Shown: positions 51,338 through 59,290 of the stretch, one piece after another
Layout of the letters: every line of letters begins with the position of its first letter
Position numbering within the stretch: position 1 is the first letter of the stretch
Source of the DNA: Nocardia australiensis
GTDB lineage: Bacteria > Actinomycetota > Actinomycetes > Mycobacteriales > Mycobacteriaceae
Length of the DNA stretch: 64,000 nucleotides
Reading direction: 5' to 3'
Assembly: GCF_020733705.1 (NCBI RefSeq)
Contig: NZ_JAJFZM010000009.1
Coordinates: forward strand, 1-64,000
Made by a program: the position numbers and the translations under genes
Notes under the pieces: model-generated
The model's database searches: none
What the model saw: only the letters and a program-made list of their open reading frames with translations
What the model was told of the DNA's origin: nothing

Positions 51338-52075
51338 ATGGGCAACCCTTCCCCCGCTACGCTCGGTCCGGTGTTCGAAACCTCTCCTCCCGCGGTGGTG
51401 GTCGCACTGCCCGGCACCGGATCCGATGCCGACTTCGCCCGCCGCGCATTCGAACCGGCCTGCACAGCCCGTGGAATCGAGCTGATCGCGGTGGAACCGG
51501 ACCCACGTGCGGTGGTCGGTTCCTACCGTGCCGCCCTGGACGCCGCCGCCGGATCGGGGCCGGTACTGGTGACCGGGATCTCCCTGGGCGCCGCAGTCGC
51601 GATCGAGTGGGCCGGCGAACATCCAGACACGGCAATCGGAGTGGTCGCGGCCCTGCCCGCCTGGACGGGCCCGGACACCTCGGCCTGCCCCGCGGCGCTC
51701 AGCGCGGCGAGCACCGCCGAACAGTTGCGTGCCGATGGCCTCGAACCGGTTATCGGCCGGATGCGCGCGGGCAGCCCGCGCTGGCTGGCCGACGCACTCA
51801 CCCAATCGTGGCGAGCCCAATGGCCGCATCTGCCGCAGGCCCTCGAAGAGGCCGCCGACTACAAGTGGCCGGGTGCCGAGCGGCTGGCCACCGTCGATGT
51901 CCCGGTCGCCGTCATCACGGCCTTCGACGACCCGGTACACCCGCTCGCGGTCGCCGAAGAATGGGTCGCTCGTATCCCCCGCGCCGAACTGCACCGAATC
52001 ACGCTCGCCGAATTGGGTGGTGACCCCGGAATCCTGGGAACGATCGGTCTCGCCGCATTCAGCGAAATCCGTTGA
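51338..52075 (+). CDS. Alpha/beta hydrolase (Rv2695-like)
   Basis: A 245-residue alpha/beta hydrolase. The nucleophile region is GPVLVTGISLGAAVAIEWAG (GISLG with Ser), the acidic strand is DVPVAVITAFDDPVHPLAVA, and the last part (ELHRITLAELGGDPGILG) holds no obvious catalytic His at the usual place. Substrate unknown. Orthologue by position of Rv2695. It faces the OB-fold gene divergently. Confidence 0.85.
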   Translation: MGNPSPATLGPVFETSPPAVVVALPGTGSDADFARRAFEPACTARGIELIAVEPDPRAVVGSYRAALDAAAGSGPVLVTGISLGAAVAIEWAGEHPDTAIGVVAALPAWTGPDTSACPAALSAASTAEQLRADGLEPVIGRMRAGSPRWLADALTQSWRAQWPHLPQALEEAADYKWPGAERLATVDVPVAVITAFDDPVHPLAVAEEWVARIPRAELHRITLAELGGDPGILGTIGLAAFSEIR

Positions 52076-52103
52076 CCGACAGGGACTGCCGGTCAACGGC
52101 GAG

Positions 52104-53027
52104 TCAGTTCAGACCCAGCTGCTGCATGGCTGATCCATCCGCGCCGCGGCGCGGCCCTTGCGGCATCGGCGGCGAAATCACGGGCGCCGGGGTGGCCTGC
52201 GCGGCAACCTGAGCGGCAAGCGCCTGCTGTTGTGCATCCACCTGCTGCTGATGCGCGGCAGCCAGTTGCTCGGCCAACTCCTGGGGTAGTACCACCGCCA
52301 ATGGCTCACGCACCGGCATCGGGTCCTCGCCGCGGCGAATCACCGTTTCGCTCAGAATGGCACGCGCGGCCGCTACCAGCGGTCCCCCCTCGTCCGCTGC
52401 CCCGGCCGGACCGGCCGCCACCAGGCGCACCATCCAGCGGTGGCCGTCGACGCCGATGAATCGCAGGTCGGCGCCGTCGGTGACGGCCAGTAACTCACGG
52501 CCCCACGGCCCGTTCTCCACCGCGACCCTGGCGCCGTCACCGCGCAGCGATTCGGCGAGATCCGCCGCCACCGTGCGCCATTGGCCCGGCGACTTCGGCG
52601 CGGCGTAAGCCGCTACGGTGATCCGGCCGTGCTCGGTTGCCAGGTGTACCGCCTGTGGCGTGCCCTCGGGGGTCATCTCGACCTGCAGCTGTCCACCCGG
52701 TGGCATCGGCAGGATCACCGAACCGAGGTCAAGACGCTGATCGGACACATTCTCCAGCAACTCGGCCACGTCGCCGTAGTCGTACGGGCCGGACCCGGGG
52801 ACCTCGTTGTCGGCATCGTCGTCGTAATCCGCCGTCTCGTCGTAATCGACTGCCTCGTCGTAGTCAACTGTCACGATCGGGTTTTCGTCGGTCGGCGGGT
52901 CGTCGTCGTAGTCCCCTCCGCGATAGCCACGCGCATGGTCGGCGTCGTCATACTCGGCCGTGTCGTCGTACCGATCGTCGGCGAACCGGTCGCCGGACTT
53001 CTTTCTCTTGCCGAACATTGCCGTCAT
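52104..53027 (-). CDS. DUF3710 family protein (Rv2696c-like)
   Basis: A 307-residue protein. The Lys-rich start (MFGKRKKSG) is followed by an unusually acidic Asp/Tyr-rich stretch (DDRYDDTAEYDDADHARGYR to DYDDDADNEVPGSGPYDYGD). The DUF3710 domain comes next: RLDLGSVILPMPPGGQLQVE, AYAAPKSPGQWRTVAADLAE and DGHRWMVRLVAAGPAG. The end is Gln/Ala-rich. Function unknown. It overlaps dut by ATGA, so the two are translationally coupled, as in M. tuberculosis. Confidence 0.92.
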   Translation of the reverse strand: MTAMFGKRKKSGDRFADDRYDDTAEYDDADHARGYRGGDYDDDPPTDENPIVTVDYDEAVDYDETADYDDDADNEVPGSGPYDYGDVAELLENVSDQRLDLGSVILPMPPGGQLQVEMTPEGTPQAVHLATEHGRITVAAYAAPKSPGQWRTVAADLAESLRGDGARVAVENGPWGRELLAVTDGADLRFIGVDGHRWMVRLVAAGPAGAADEGGPLVAAARAILSETVIRRGEDPMPVREPLAVVLPQELAEQLAAAHQQQVDAQQQALAAQVAAQATPAPVISPPMPQGPRRGADGSAMQQLGLN

Positions 53028-53551
53028 GCCTCCTTACCGATCGGACCCGCCCCGTCGGCCTGCACGGTCAAACTCGCGTGACCGCCACTCGACCCGTAGC
53101 CACCTGCACCGCGCGCGGTGTCGTCGAGCGTGTCGACCGCCTCGAAATCGACCAGTTCTACCCGCTGCACCAGCAGCTGCGCGATCCGGTCGCCCCGACG
53201 CAGTTCGATGGGGGTGCGCAGATCGTGATTGATCAGGCACACCTTGATTTCACCGCGATACCCCGCATCGACCGTGCCGGGGGTATTGACCACCGACAGA
53301 CCGGTTTTGGCGGCCAGCCCGGAACGCGGATGGATGAGGCCAACCGTGCCGACCGGCAGCGCAACGGCGATACCGGTGCCGACCAGCACCCGCTCCCCCG
53401 GATCGAGGATGACGTCCTCGGTCGTGCACAGGTCCACGCCCGCGTCACCGTGATGGGCACGGGTGGGCATGGCGATGCCGGGATCGAGCCGCAGCAGGGG
53501 TATGGGTGAAAGTGCGTTCACGTTGGTCGAGCCTACGCGTACGCCGCTCAC
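53024..53551 (-). CDS. dut: dUTP diphosphatase Dut
   Basis: A 175-residue trimeric dUTPase, which hydrolyses dUTP to dUMP and keeps uracil out of DNA. The motifs are: 1 HHGDAGVDLCTTED, 2 IHPRSGLAAKTG, 3 NTPGTVDAGYRGEIKVCLIN (Asp and Tyr of the uracil pocket), 4 RRGDRIAQLLVQRV, and 5 RGAGGYGSSGGH at the C terminus. About 20 residues longer than the bacterial average because of both termini. Coupled to DUF3710 downstream and divergent from DUF3093. Confidence 0.97.
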   Translation of the reverse strand: MSGVRVGSTNVNALSPIPLLRLDPGIAMPTRAHHGDAGVDLCTTEDVILDPGERVLVGTGIAVALPVGTVGLIHPRSGLAAKTGLSVVNTPGTVDAGYRGEIKVCLINHDLRTPIELRRGDRIAQLLVQRVELVDFEAVDTLDDTARGAGGYGSSGGHASLTVQADGAGPIGKEA

Positions 53552-53573
53552 CAGCGTGACTTAGTGTTGAGTC

Positions 53574-54107
53574 GTGTCGGAGCAGCCGAATTCCATGACG
53601 ACGGACCGCGAAAACAACCTGCCGCAGCCCTACCGCGAGCGCCTGTGGGTGCCGCTGTGGTGGTGGCCGGTGGGGTTGGCCGTCACCGGCTTGCTGGCAG
53701 CCGAAATCCATATGGGCGCGCCGGGACTACGGGCCTGGCTGCCGTATGTGCTGCTGCTGCCGGTCCCGGTGTGGGTGTTGTTGTGGATGAGCCGCCATCG
53801 GGTGGAGGTCGCACCGGGTGCGAATGGCACGCCGGAGCTACGCGCGGACCGCGCGCATCTACCCGCGAACTTCGTTGCTCGTGCGGCCGCCGTGGGGGCA
53901 CCCGCCAAGAGCGCGGCGCTGGGTCGCCAGCTCGACCCCGCCGCCTATGTACAGCATCGGCCGTGGATTGGGCCGATGGTTCTACTCGTACTCGACGACC
54001 CGGACGATCCGACGCCGTACTGGCTGGTCAGTACGCGCCGACCCGAACGGGTCCTTGCCGCGCTTGGCATACCTGGCTCGGGGCCGGGGTTGCCGAGCGC
54101 GGACTGA
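53574..54107 (+). CDS. DUF3093 membrane protein (Rv2698-like)
   Basis: A 177-residue protein of the DUF3093 family with two N-terminal helices (WVPLWWWPVGLAVTGLLAAE and LPYVLLLPVPVWVLLWMS) and a small soluble domain ending DPDDPTPYWLVSTRRPERVL. It probably sits in the inner membrane with the domain in the cytoplasm. Function unknown. GTG 53574 is used; an ATG at 53595 is possible. It converges on the DUF4193 gene. Confidence 0.88.
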   Translation: MSEQPNSMTTDRENNLPQPYRERLWVPLWWWPVGLAVTGLLAAEIHMGAPGLRAWLPYVLLLPVPVWVLLWMSRHRVEVAPGANGTPELRADRAHLPANFVARAAAVGAPAKSAALGRQLDPAAYVQHRPWIGPMVLLVLDDPDDPTPYWLVSTRRPERVLAALGIPGSGPGLPSAD

Positions 54108-54125
54108 CCTAGATCTCCTCGGAGA

Positions 54126-54428
54126 TCAGGCGGCGCAGTCCATGCAAATCAACTGGCCACCCTTTTCGCTGGCCAACCTGCTCCGGTGATGAACCAGGAA
54201 ACAGCTGGAACAGGTAAATTCGTCAGCCTGCTTCGGGATTACCCGAACCGTCAGTACTTCCTCGGACAGATCAGCGCCGGGAAGCTCGAACGACTCCGCA
54301 GTATCGGATTCGTCGATATCCACGACGGCAGACTGCGCCTCGTTGCGACGAGCCTTCAGCTCCTCCAGCGAATCTTCCGACACTTCGTCGGTTTCTGTGC
54401 GCCTCGGTGCGTCATAGTCGGTTGCCAT
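54126..54428 (-). CDS. DUF4193 zinc-ribbon protein (Rv2699c-like)
   Basis: A 100-residue protein conserved throughout actinobacteria. The acidic N-terminal half (DEVSEDSLEELKARRNEAQS, VVDIDESDTAESFELPGADL) leads to a zinc ribbon: FTCSSCFLVHHRSRLASEKG and ICMDCA, four Cys. The sequence resembles RNA-polymerase- or ribosome-associated small proteins but the role is not established. ATG 54428 has GGGGAAG upstream. Strong codon bias and conservation suggest high expression. Confidence 0.93.
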   Translation of the reverse strand: MATDYDAPRRTETDEVSEDSLEELKARRNEAQSAVVDIDESDTAESFELPGADLSEEVLTVRVIPKQADEFTCSSCFLVHHRSRLASEKGGQLICMDCAA

Positions 54429-54802
54429 GTCGTCTTCCCCTCGTCCTTGCTCCGTATATCCCGGACCGGCCCGCATCACTCGATTTCTCTCGAAATCGAT
54501 GTAATCCGCACCGCCCCGCCGGTGGTGCACGTCACACGTACACCGGTCCCCTATCAGGTCTGACCCTTCGATCGATCACTGATAGCGTTCGGTCAACGCA
54601 GGACATGCCCTGCTTGTTCCCGCGACCGACCACCAATTTCGGCACCGATGATTCGATCTGGGCCGCCAGACAATAGCGGACCCCACGGCAAAAGTCGCAA
54701 TCAAAACACAGACGAGTCGAAACCGACGAGGAATCGACACCGTTCCTGGAACTCGCCGAGACCTTGTGCACCGTCCCCGACTCAATTTCGTACAGTGTGC
54801 TC
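54429..54802. other. Divergent regulatory region between DUF4193 and cei
   Basis: 374 bases with no gene. CGATTTC-TCTC-GAAATCG at 54481-54498 is a perfect 7-bp inverted repeat close to the DUF4193 start. CTATCAG at 54551 and CTGATAG at 54579 form a second, more widely spaced one. Both are candidate regulator sites or hairpins in the DUF4193 leader. Confidence 0.45.
54791..54802 (+). promoter_or_regulatory. Candidate -10 box TACAGT for leaderless cei mRNA
   Basis: TACAGT at 54791-54796 lies six bases before the GTG at 54803, the same layout as for the glutaminase gene at 40797. Confidence 0.45.
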
Positions 54803-55483
54803 GTGGTTTCACTGATCACCGAAGGCAGCGCGACGGATCAACGGGGTCAACCCTTCATCCGGCGGCGTAATCAACCATGGCTCATCCTGGTCGGCATATT
54901 GGTCCTGATCAGCACATTTGTGTGGATCAAGGCACTGACGACTCCCGACGACACCGGCACGGCCATGTCGTGCAACTCACCGAGCCCGGCCACCGATACG
55001 AAAGGGGCACCACCTGTTGCGTTAGGACAGCGAGTCGGAACGTCGCGGCTACAGGACGTGGACCCCGCGCCCCTGGCCGCGAGCAATGTTCGAGTACTCA
55101 ACGCCAACAACAAGAGCGGGCAGGCCTCGCACATCGCATCCGCCCTCGGCGATCTCGGCTTCGCGAGTGCGCCCGGTCAGCAGTTCGGTAACGATCCGAT
55201 ATACGTCAACGGTGATCTGGAATGCACCGGCCAGATCCGCTTCGGCGTCAACGGCCGGCCCGCCGCGGCGGCGGTGCAGTTGGTCGCCCCGTGCGCCGAA
55301 CTGATCGAGGATCAGCGCGACGACAACACGGTTGATCTGGTGCTCGGTTCGGTCTTCGGCGAATCGCTGCGGCCGAGTGCCGACGCCGAAGAGGTGCTGC
55401 GGGCATTGAAGAATCCAGCGCCGGGCGGGTCACCCGCAATCGACTCCAAGCTGCTGTCGGCGGCGCGTCAGGGTCGCTGCTGA
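54803..55483 (+). CDS. cei: Envelope integrity protein Cei (LytR C-terminal domain)
   Basis: A 226-residue membrane-anchored protein. A short cytoplasmic tail (TEGSATDQRGQPFIRRRNQP) is followed by one helix (WLILVGILVLISTFVWIKAL) and an outer LytR_C domain: NVRVLNANNKSGQASHIASA, LGDLGFASAPGQQFGNDPIY. The M. tuberculosis orthologue Rv2700 is needed for envelope integrity. GTG 54803 is chosen from the TACAGT box and the match of VVSLITEGSATDQ with family starts; the longer frame from 54764 has no support. Confidence 0.88.
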   Translation: MVSLITEGSATDQRGQPFIRRRNQPWLILVGILVLISTFVWIKALTTPDDTGTAMSCNSPSPATDTKGAPPVALGQRVGTSRLQDVDPAPLAASNVRVLNANNKSGQASHIASALGDLGFASAPGQQFGNDPIYVNGDLECTGQIRFGVNGRPAAAAVQLVAPCAELIEDQRDDNTVDLVLGSVFGESLRPSADAEEVLRALKNPAPGGSPAIDSKLLSAARQGRC

Positions 55484-55559
55484 CGGGCCCGCACACACCT
55501 TTCGGCCAGCGCGCGACAACTTTATCCGCGGGTGCGTCGAACCGGCCGCTGTGAACCGC

Positions 55560-56468
55560 TCAGGCATCCGGAATCGGGTCGGTGGCACCGGCGCGGGTCA
55601 GCAGGTCCATCAGTTCACCGGCGATTCCCGGTGCGGCGGCGACCACGAGTTCGCCCGCGGCACCGGGGCTCGTCGCGGCCGGGACGGTGACGACCGCTCC
55701 GGCCTCGGTGGCGATCAGCGCGCCTGCGGCCCAATCCCACGCATTAAGCCCGTGCTCGAAATAGGCGTCGACGCGTCCCGCTGCGACGAAGCACAAATCC
55801 AGCGCGGCGGCGCCGAGCCGCCGGATGTCCCGAATACCTGGCAGCACTTCGGCGATGATCGCGGCCTGCTCGGCACGCCGACGCGTGCCGTACGCGAATC
55901 CGGTGGCTACCAATGCCATCGACACCGAGCCGACCGGCGTGCACTGCAACTGCTCGACCGCGCCGTCGGCATCCACGCGCTGTGCGCCGAGGCCGAGCGC
56001 GGCACTGTAGGTGGCCGCCCGCGCGACATCCACCACCGCGCCCGCGACAGGTCGTCCACCACGGACGGCGGCCACCGACACGGCATAGCCTGGGATTCCG
56101 TAGAGAAAGTTCACGGTGCCGTCGATCGGGTCGACCACCCAGTGCACGGTGTCGGAGCCGCCGCCCGACAGGCTGCCGCCGCCTTCCTCACCAAGGATCG
56201 GGTCATCGGGCCGCAATTCGGTGAGCAGGCGTCGGATCAGGTCTTCGGTCTCGGTGTCCACGACGGTGACCGGGTCAGTCGGATGCCCCTTGGTCTGCAC
56301 GTCTCCCGCGACGCGCGCACCGCCTGGTCCGAAGACCTCGGGGCGGCGGGCCCGCACATGCGCGGCCGCCGTTTCGGCGAGATGGATGGCGATGCGGCGC
56401 AGTTCGGCCTCGTCTCCCGAGGGCGTTGCAGTGACTTCCGCGGTGGCGCTGAAGGTGGATTCCGACAT
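55560..56468 (-). CDS. suhB: Inositol-1-monophosphatase SuhB
   Basis: A 302-residue Mg2+-dependent phosphatase. GHPTDPVTVVDTETEDLIRR and DPILGEEGGG hold the metal Glu, WVVDPIDGTVNFLYGIP is motif A and LNAWDWAAGALIATEAGAVV motif B. It dephosphorylates inositol 1-phosphate for phosphatidylinositol and mannoside synthesis and may also act on other sugar phosphates. ATG 56468 is used; ATG 56477 is three codons upstream. Orthologue of Rv2701c, divergent from ppgK. Confidence 0.95.
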   Translation of the reverse strand: MSESTFSATAEVTATPSGDEAELRRIAIHLAETAAAHVRARRPEVFGPGGARVAGDVQTKGHPTDPVTVVDTETEDLIRRLLTELRPDDPILGEEGGGSLSGGGSDTVHWVVDPIDGTVNFLYGIPGYAVSVAAVRGGRPVAGAVVDVARAATYSAALGLGAQRVDADGAVEQLQCTPVGSVSMALVATGFAYGTRRRAEQAAIIAEVLPGIRDIRRLGAAALDLCFVAAGRVDAYFEHGLNAWDWAAGALIATEAGAVVTVPAATSPGAAGELVVAAAPGIAGELMDLLTRAGATDPIPDA

Positions 56469-56672
56469 GGCCTCCATCGGATCACAGATCCTCGCCGAAC
56501 GCGTGTTACCGCCCGCCATTACTCTTGTCATGCACGACACAGGTGTGGGACCTCCCGCATCGGACAGCGCTGTCGTCGGGCACAACCTCATTTGCGTGCC
56601 GCCCGGCCGTGGTGAGAACTGTGCGGCGGCACTGCTATCACACCGGCCAGCACAGGGAACGAGGGAATAGTC

Positions 56673-57431
56673 ATGTCCGCTCGGGGGCACGCATTCGGTA
56701 TCGACATCGGCGGTAGTGGCGTCAAGGGCGCGGCGGTGGATCTGGCCACCGGCGAGCTCGTCCACGAGCGCATCAAGATCGCGACACCGAACCCCTCCAC
56801 ACCGCAGGCGGTGGCCGACACGGTGGCCAAGGTCGTCGATCAGGCCGGCTGGGACGGACCGGTCGGCATCACGTTGCCCTGCGTCGTCATCGACGGCGTG
56901 GCACGTACCGCGGCCAATGTCGACAAAGGGTGGATCGGCACCGACGCGCGAGCGTTGTTCTCCGCCGCGCTGGGCGGCCGGGAGGTCACAGTGCTCAACG
57001 ATGCGGACGCTGCGGGCCTGGCGGAGGATCGCCACGGCGCGGCAAAGGATTTCGCCGGTCTGGTGCTGCTGCTGACGTTCGGCACCGGCATCGGTTCGGC
57101 GCTGATCTACCACGGCACCCTGGTACCCAACACCGAACTCGGACATCTCGAGATCGGCGGCATCGAGATCGAGCATCGTGCCGCGGCGTCGATCAAGGAT
57201 CGAGACGGCCTGTCATACGCGCAGTGGACAGCCGAGGTGAGCTCGGTACTCAGCGGGCTGGAGGACCTGTTCTGGCCGAAGGTGTTCGTCGCGGGCGGCG
57301 GTATCAGCCACGATTCGGATCAGTGGATTCCCTTACTTACCAACCGAACTCCGGTGATTCCGGCGGATCTACGAAACGCCGCGGGCATCGTCGGCGCCGC
57401 GATGGCCATCGACGCGGGCATCGCTCCCTGA
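56673..57431 (+). CDS. ppgK: Polyphosphate glucokinase PpgK
   Basis: A 252-residue ROK-type kinase that phosphorylates glucose with polyphosphate or ATP. It has AFGIDIGGSGVKGAAVDLAT (phosphate 1), the substrate loop VTVLNDADAAGLAEDRHGAA with Asp, LLTFGTGIGSALIYHGTLVP (phosphate 2), and TELGHLEIGGIEIEHRAAAS. Full length and in the position of Rv2702, upstream of sigA. AGGGA lies about 20 bases before the ATG, and a nearer GAATAG is weak. Confidence 0.96.
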   Translation: MSARGHAFGIDIGGSGVKGAAVDLATGELVHERIKIATPNPSTPQAVADTVAKVVDQAGWDGPVGITLPCVVIDGVARTAANVDKGWIGTDARALFSAALGGREVTVLNDADAAGLAEDRHGAAKDFAGLVLLLTFGTGIGSALIYHGTLVPNTELGHLEIGGIEIEHRAAASIKDRDGLSYAQWTAEVSSVLSGLEDLFWPKVFVAGGGISHDSDQWIPLLTNRTPVIPADLRNAAGIVGAAMAIDAGIAP

Positions 57432-57636
57432 TCGTGGGATGTGCCACGCGGACACGCGCCCATAAGCCGTTGGCGGCATCGTGCCGTAGGTACCCTTGGT
57501 CGATCGTTACAATGGAACGTACTCCGGCCGCGAGCCGGAAACCCACCCGGCATTCCGCCGGTGAAACCCGACAGACCGCTCCGCCGGAACACCACTCTGG
57601 CGTGACGCCGCACGAGACCGTCACGAAAGGGCGTAC

Positions 57637-58980
57637 GTGGTAGCCACGACCCGTCAGACCGCCGAATCGGCCGACTCCGACTCCGCAGATGTAACCGAAG
57701 CACGGCCGGTCCGCAAGGCTGCCGCGAAGAAGGCCCCGGCGAAGAAGGTCGCCGCGAGGAAGGCTCCGGCCAAGAAGGCCGCCGCCAAAGCGCCCGCGAA
57801 GAAGGGCGCTACCAAGAAGCCCGATGGCACGGCCGGCGAGGACAACCTCGAGGACGAGTCAGTCGATCTCGCCGACCTCGAGGTCGCCGAGGACGACCTC
57901 GCCGATGAGGAGGTCGTCGAGGACACCACCGAGGAGGCGGCCGACGACGAGGCCGACACCGCCGAACCCACCGCCGCCGACAAGGCTTCCGGCGATTTCG
58001 TCTGGGACGAGGAGGAGTCCGAGGCGCTGCGTCAGGCCCGCAAGGACGCCGAGCTCACCGCCTCCGCCGACTCGGTGCGCGCCTACCTCAAGCAGATCGG
58101 CAAGGTCGCGCTGCTCAACGCCGAGGAGGAGGTCGAACTCGCCAAGCGAATCGAGGCCGGTCTCTACGCCGCTGAGAAGGTGCGTGAATTCGCCGAGCAG
58201 GGTGAGAAGCTGCCGGTCGCGATGCGTCGTGACTACACCTGGATCGTCCGCGACGGCAACCGCGCGAAAAACCATCTGCTGGAAGCCAACCTGCGCCTGG
58301 TGGTTTCGCTGGCCAAGCGTTATACCGGCCGCGGCATGGCCTTCCTCGATCTGATCCAGGAGGGCAACCTGGGTCTCATCCGCGCGGTGGAGAAGTTCGA
58401 CTACACCAAGGGCTACAAGTTCTCCACGTACGCCACCTGGTGGATCCGGCAGGCCATCACCCGCGCGATGGCCGACCAGGCCCGCACCATCCGTATTCCG
58501 GTGCACATGGTCGAGGTCATCAACAAGCTCGGCCGCATCCAGCGTGAGCTGCTCCAGGATCTGGGCCGCGAGCCCACCCCGGAGGAACTCGCCAAGGAGA
58601 TGGACATCACGCCCGAAAAGGTGCTGGAGATCCAGCAGTACGCGCGTGAGCCGATTTCGCTGGATCAGACCATCGGCGATGAGGGCGACAGCCAGCTCGG
58701 TGACTTCATCGAGGACAGCGAGGCCGTTGTCGCGGTGGACGCGGTGAGCTTCACGCTGTTGCAGGATCAGCTGCAGTCGGTGCTGGAGACGCTGTCGGAG
58801 CGTGAGGCGGGCGTGGTCCGGTTGCGCTTCGGACTCACCGACGGCCAGCCGCGCACCCTCGACGAGATCGGCCAGGTGTACGGGGTCACTCGTGAGCGCA
58901 TCCGGCAGATCGAGTCCAAGACGATGAGCAAGCTGCGCCACCCTAGCCGCTCGCAGGTTCTGCGCGACTACCTCGACTAG
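57637..58980 (+). CDS. sigA: Principal RNA polymerase sigma factor SigA (HrdB)
   Basis: A 447-residue primary sigma factor. The N terminus has histone-H1-like Lys/Ala/Pro repeats (AKKAPAKKVAARKAPAKKAA, residues 29-48). An acidic stretch rich in Glu/Asp follows to about 125. Region 1.2 starts at DSVRAYLKQIGKVALLNAEE, region 2 includes FLDLIQEGNLGLIRAVEKFD and KFSTYATWWIRQAITRAMAD, and region 4 ends GVTRERIRQIESKTMSKLRH. It directs housekeeping transcription. GTG 57637 has GAAAGGG upstream. A TACAAT box at 57508-57513 may be its promoter, leaving a leader of about 115 bases. Confidence 0.97.
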   Translation: MVATTRQTAESADSDSADVTEARPVRKAAAKKAPAKKVAARKAPAKKAAAKAPAKKGATKKPDGTAGEDNLEDESVDLADLEVAEDDLADEEVVEDTTEEAADDEADTAEPTAADKASGDFVWDEEESEALRQARKDAELTASADSVRAYLKQIGKVALLNAEEEVELAKRIEAGLYAAEKVREFAEQGEKLPVAMRRDYTWIVRDGNRAKNHLLEANLRLVVSLAKRYTGRGMAFLDLIQEGNLGLIRAVEKFDYTKGYKFSTYATWWIRQAITRAMADQARTIRIPVHMVEVINKLGRIQRELLQDLGREPTPEELAKEMDITPEKVLEIQQYAREPISLDQTIGDEGDSQLGDFIEDSEAVVAVDAVSFTLLQDQLQSVLETLSEREAGVVRLRFGLTDGQPRTLDEIGQVYGVTRERIRQIESKTMSKLRHPSRSQVLRDYLD

Positions 58981-58997
58981 TCGACGAGGTCGCGAAC

Positions 58998-59055
58998 CGG
59001 CCCGCATCCTTTGTGCCACTTGTCTTTCGGCGGGTGTGCCCGAGGATGCGGGCCG
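58998..59055. terminator. Long inverted repeat after sigA
   Basis: CGGCCCGCATCCT (58998-59010) is perfectly complementary to AGGATGCGGGCCG (59043-59055). The 32-base loop is large, which is unusual for a simple terminator. It begins 18 bases after the sigA stop and probably ends its transcript. Confidence 0.6.
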
Positions 59056-59071
59056 TTGTCGTCGGTACGGT

Positions 59072-59239
59072 TCAGTCGCGGGTCGGCCAATAGCGGACCG
59101 CCCATGGCTCGCGCGGGAGTTCGGCGGCCGGATCTTCGGTATCGGTGATGTAGGCGATCGCGGAGCCCGACACCACCTTTGGCGCGTGCGCGCAGTACGG
59201 GTGACGGCTCGAACGCCGGGTCCGGTGACGACGCGGCAC
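59072..59239 (-). CDS. Possible small protein, 55 residues, unknown
   Basis: The minus-strand frame from GTG 59239 reads a basic start (RRHRTRRSSRHPYCAHAPK), then SGSAIAYITDTEDPAAELPR and EPWAVRYWPTRD before TGA. The C-terminal 35 residues have protein-like composition and the strand-turn pattern AYITDTEDP, unlike the Arg-rich readings in other frames. No ribosome site is evident and no family is recognised. It could be a real small gene or the end of a lost one. It fills the 310-base gap between sigA and the rhomboid-like gene. Confidence 0.3.
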   Translation of the reverse strand: MPRRHRTRRSSRHPYCAHAPKVVSGSAIAYITDTEDPAAELPREPWAVRYWPTRD

Positions 59240-59290
59240 CGCGGGCGAGTCGGCGGCACAGCGGGCCGTGACACGGCAGACTCGGTATTC

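Noticed and set aside
55560..57176. Extension of the suhB frame to 538 residues
   Set aside because: Upstream of 56468 the frame is antisense to ppgK; homology starts at MSESTFSATAEV.
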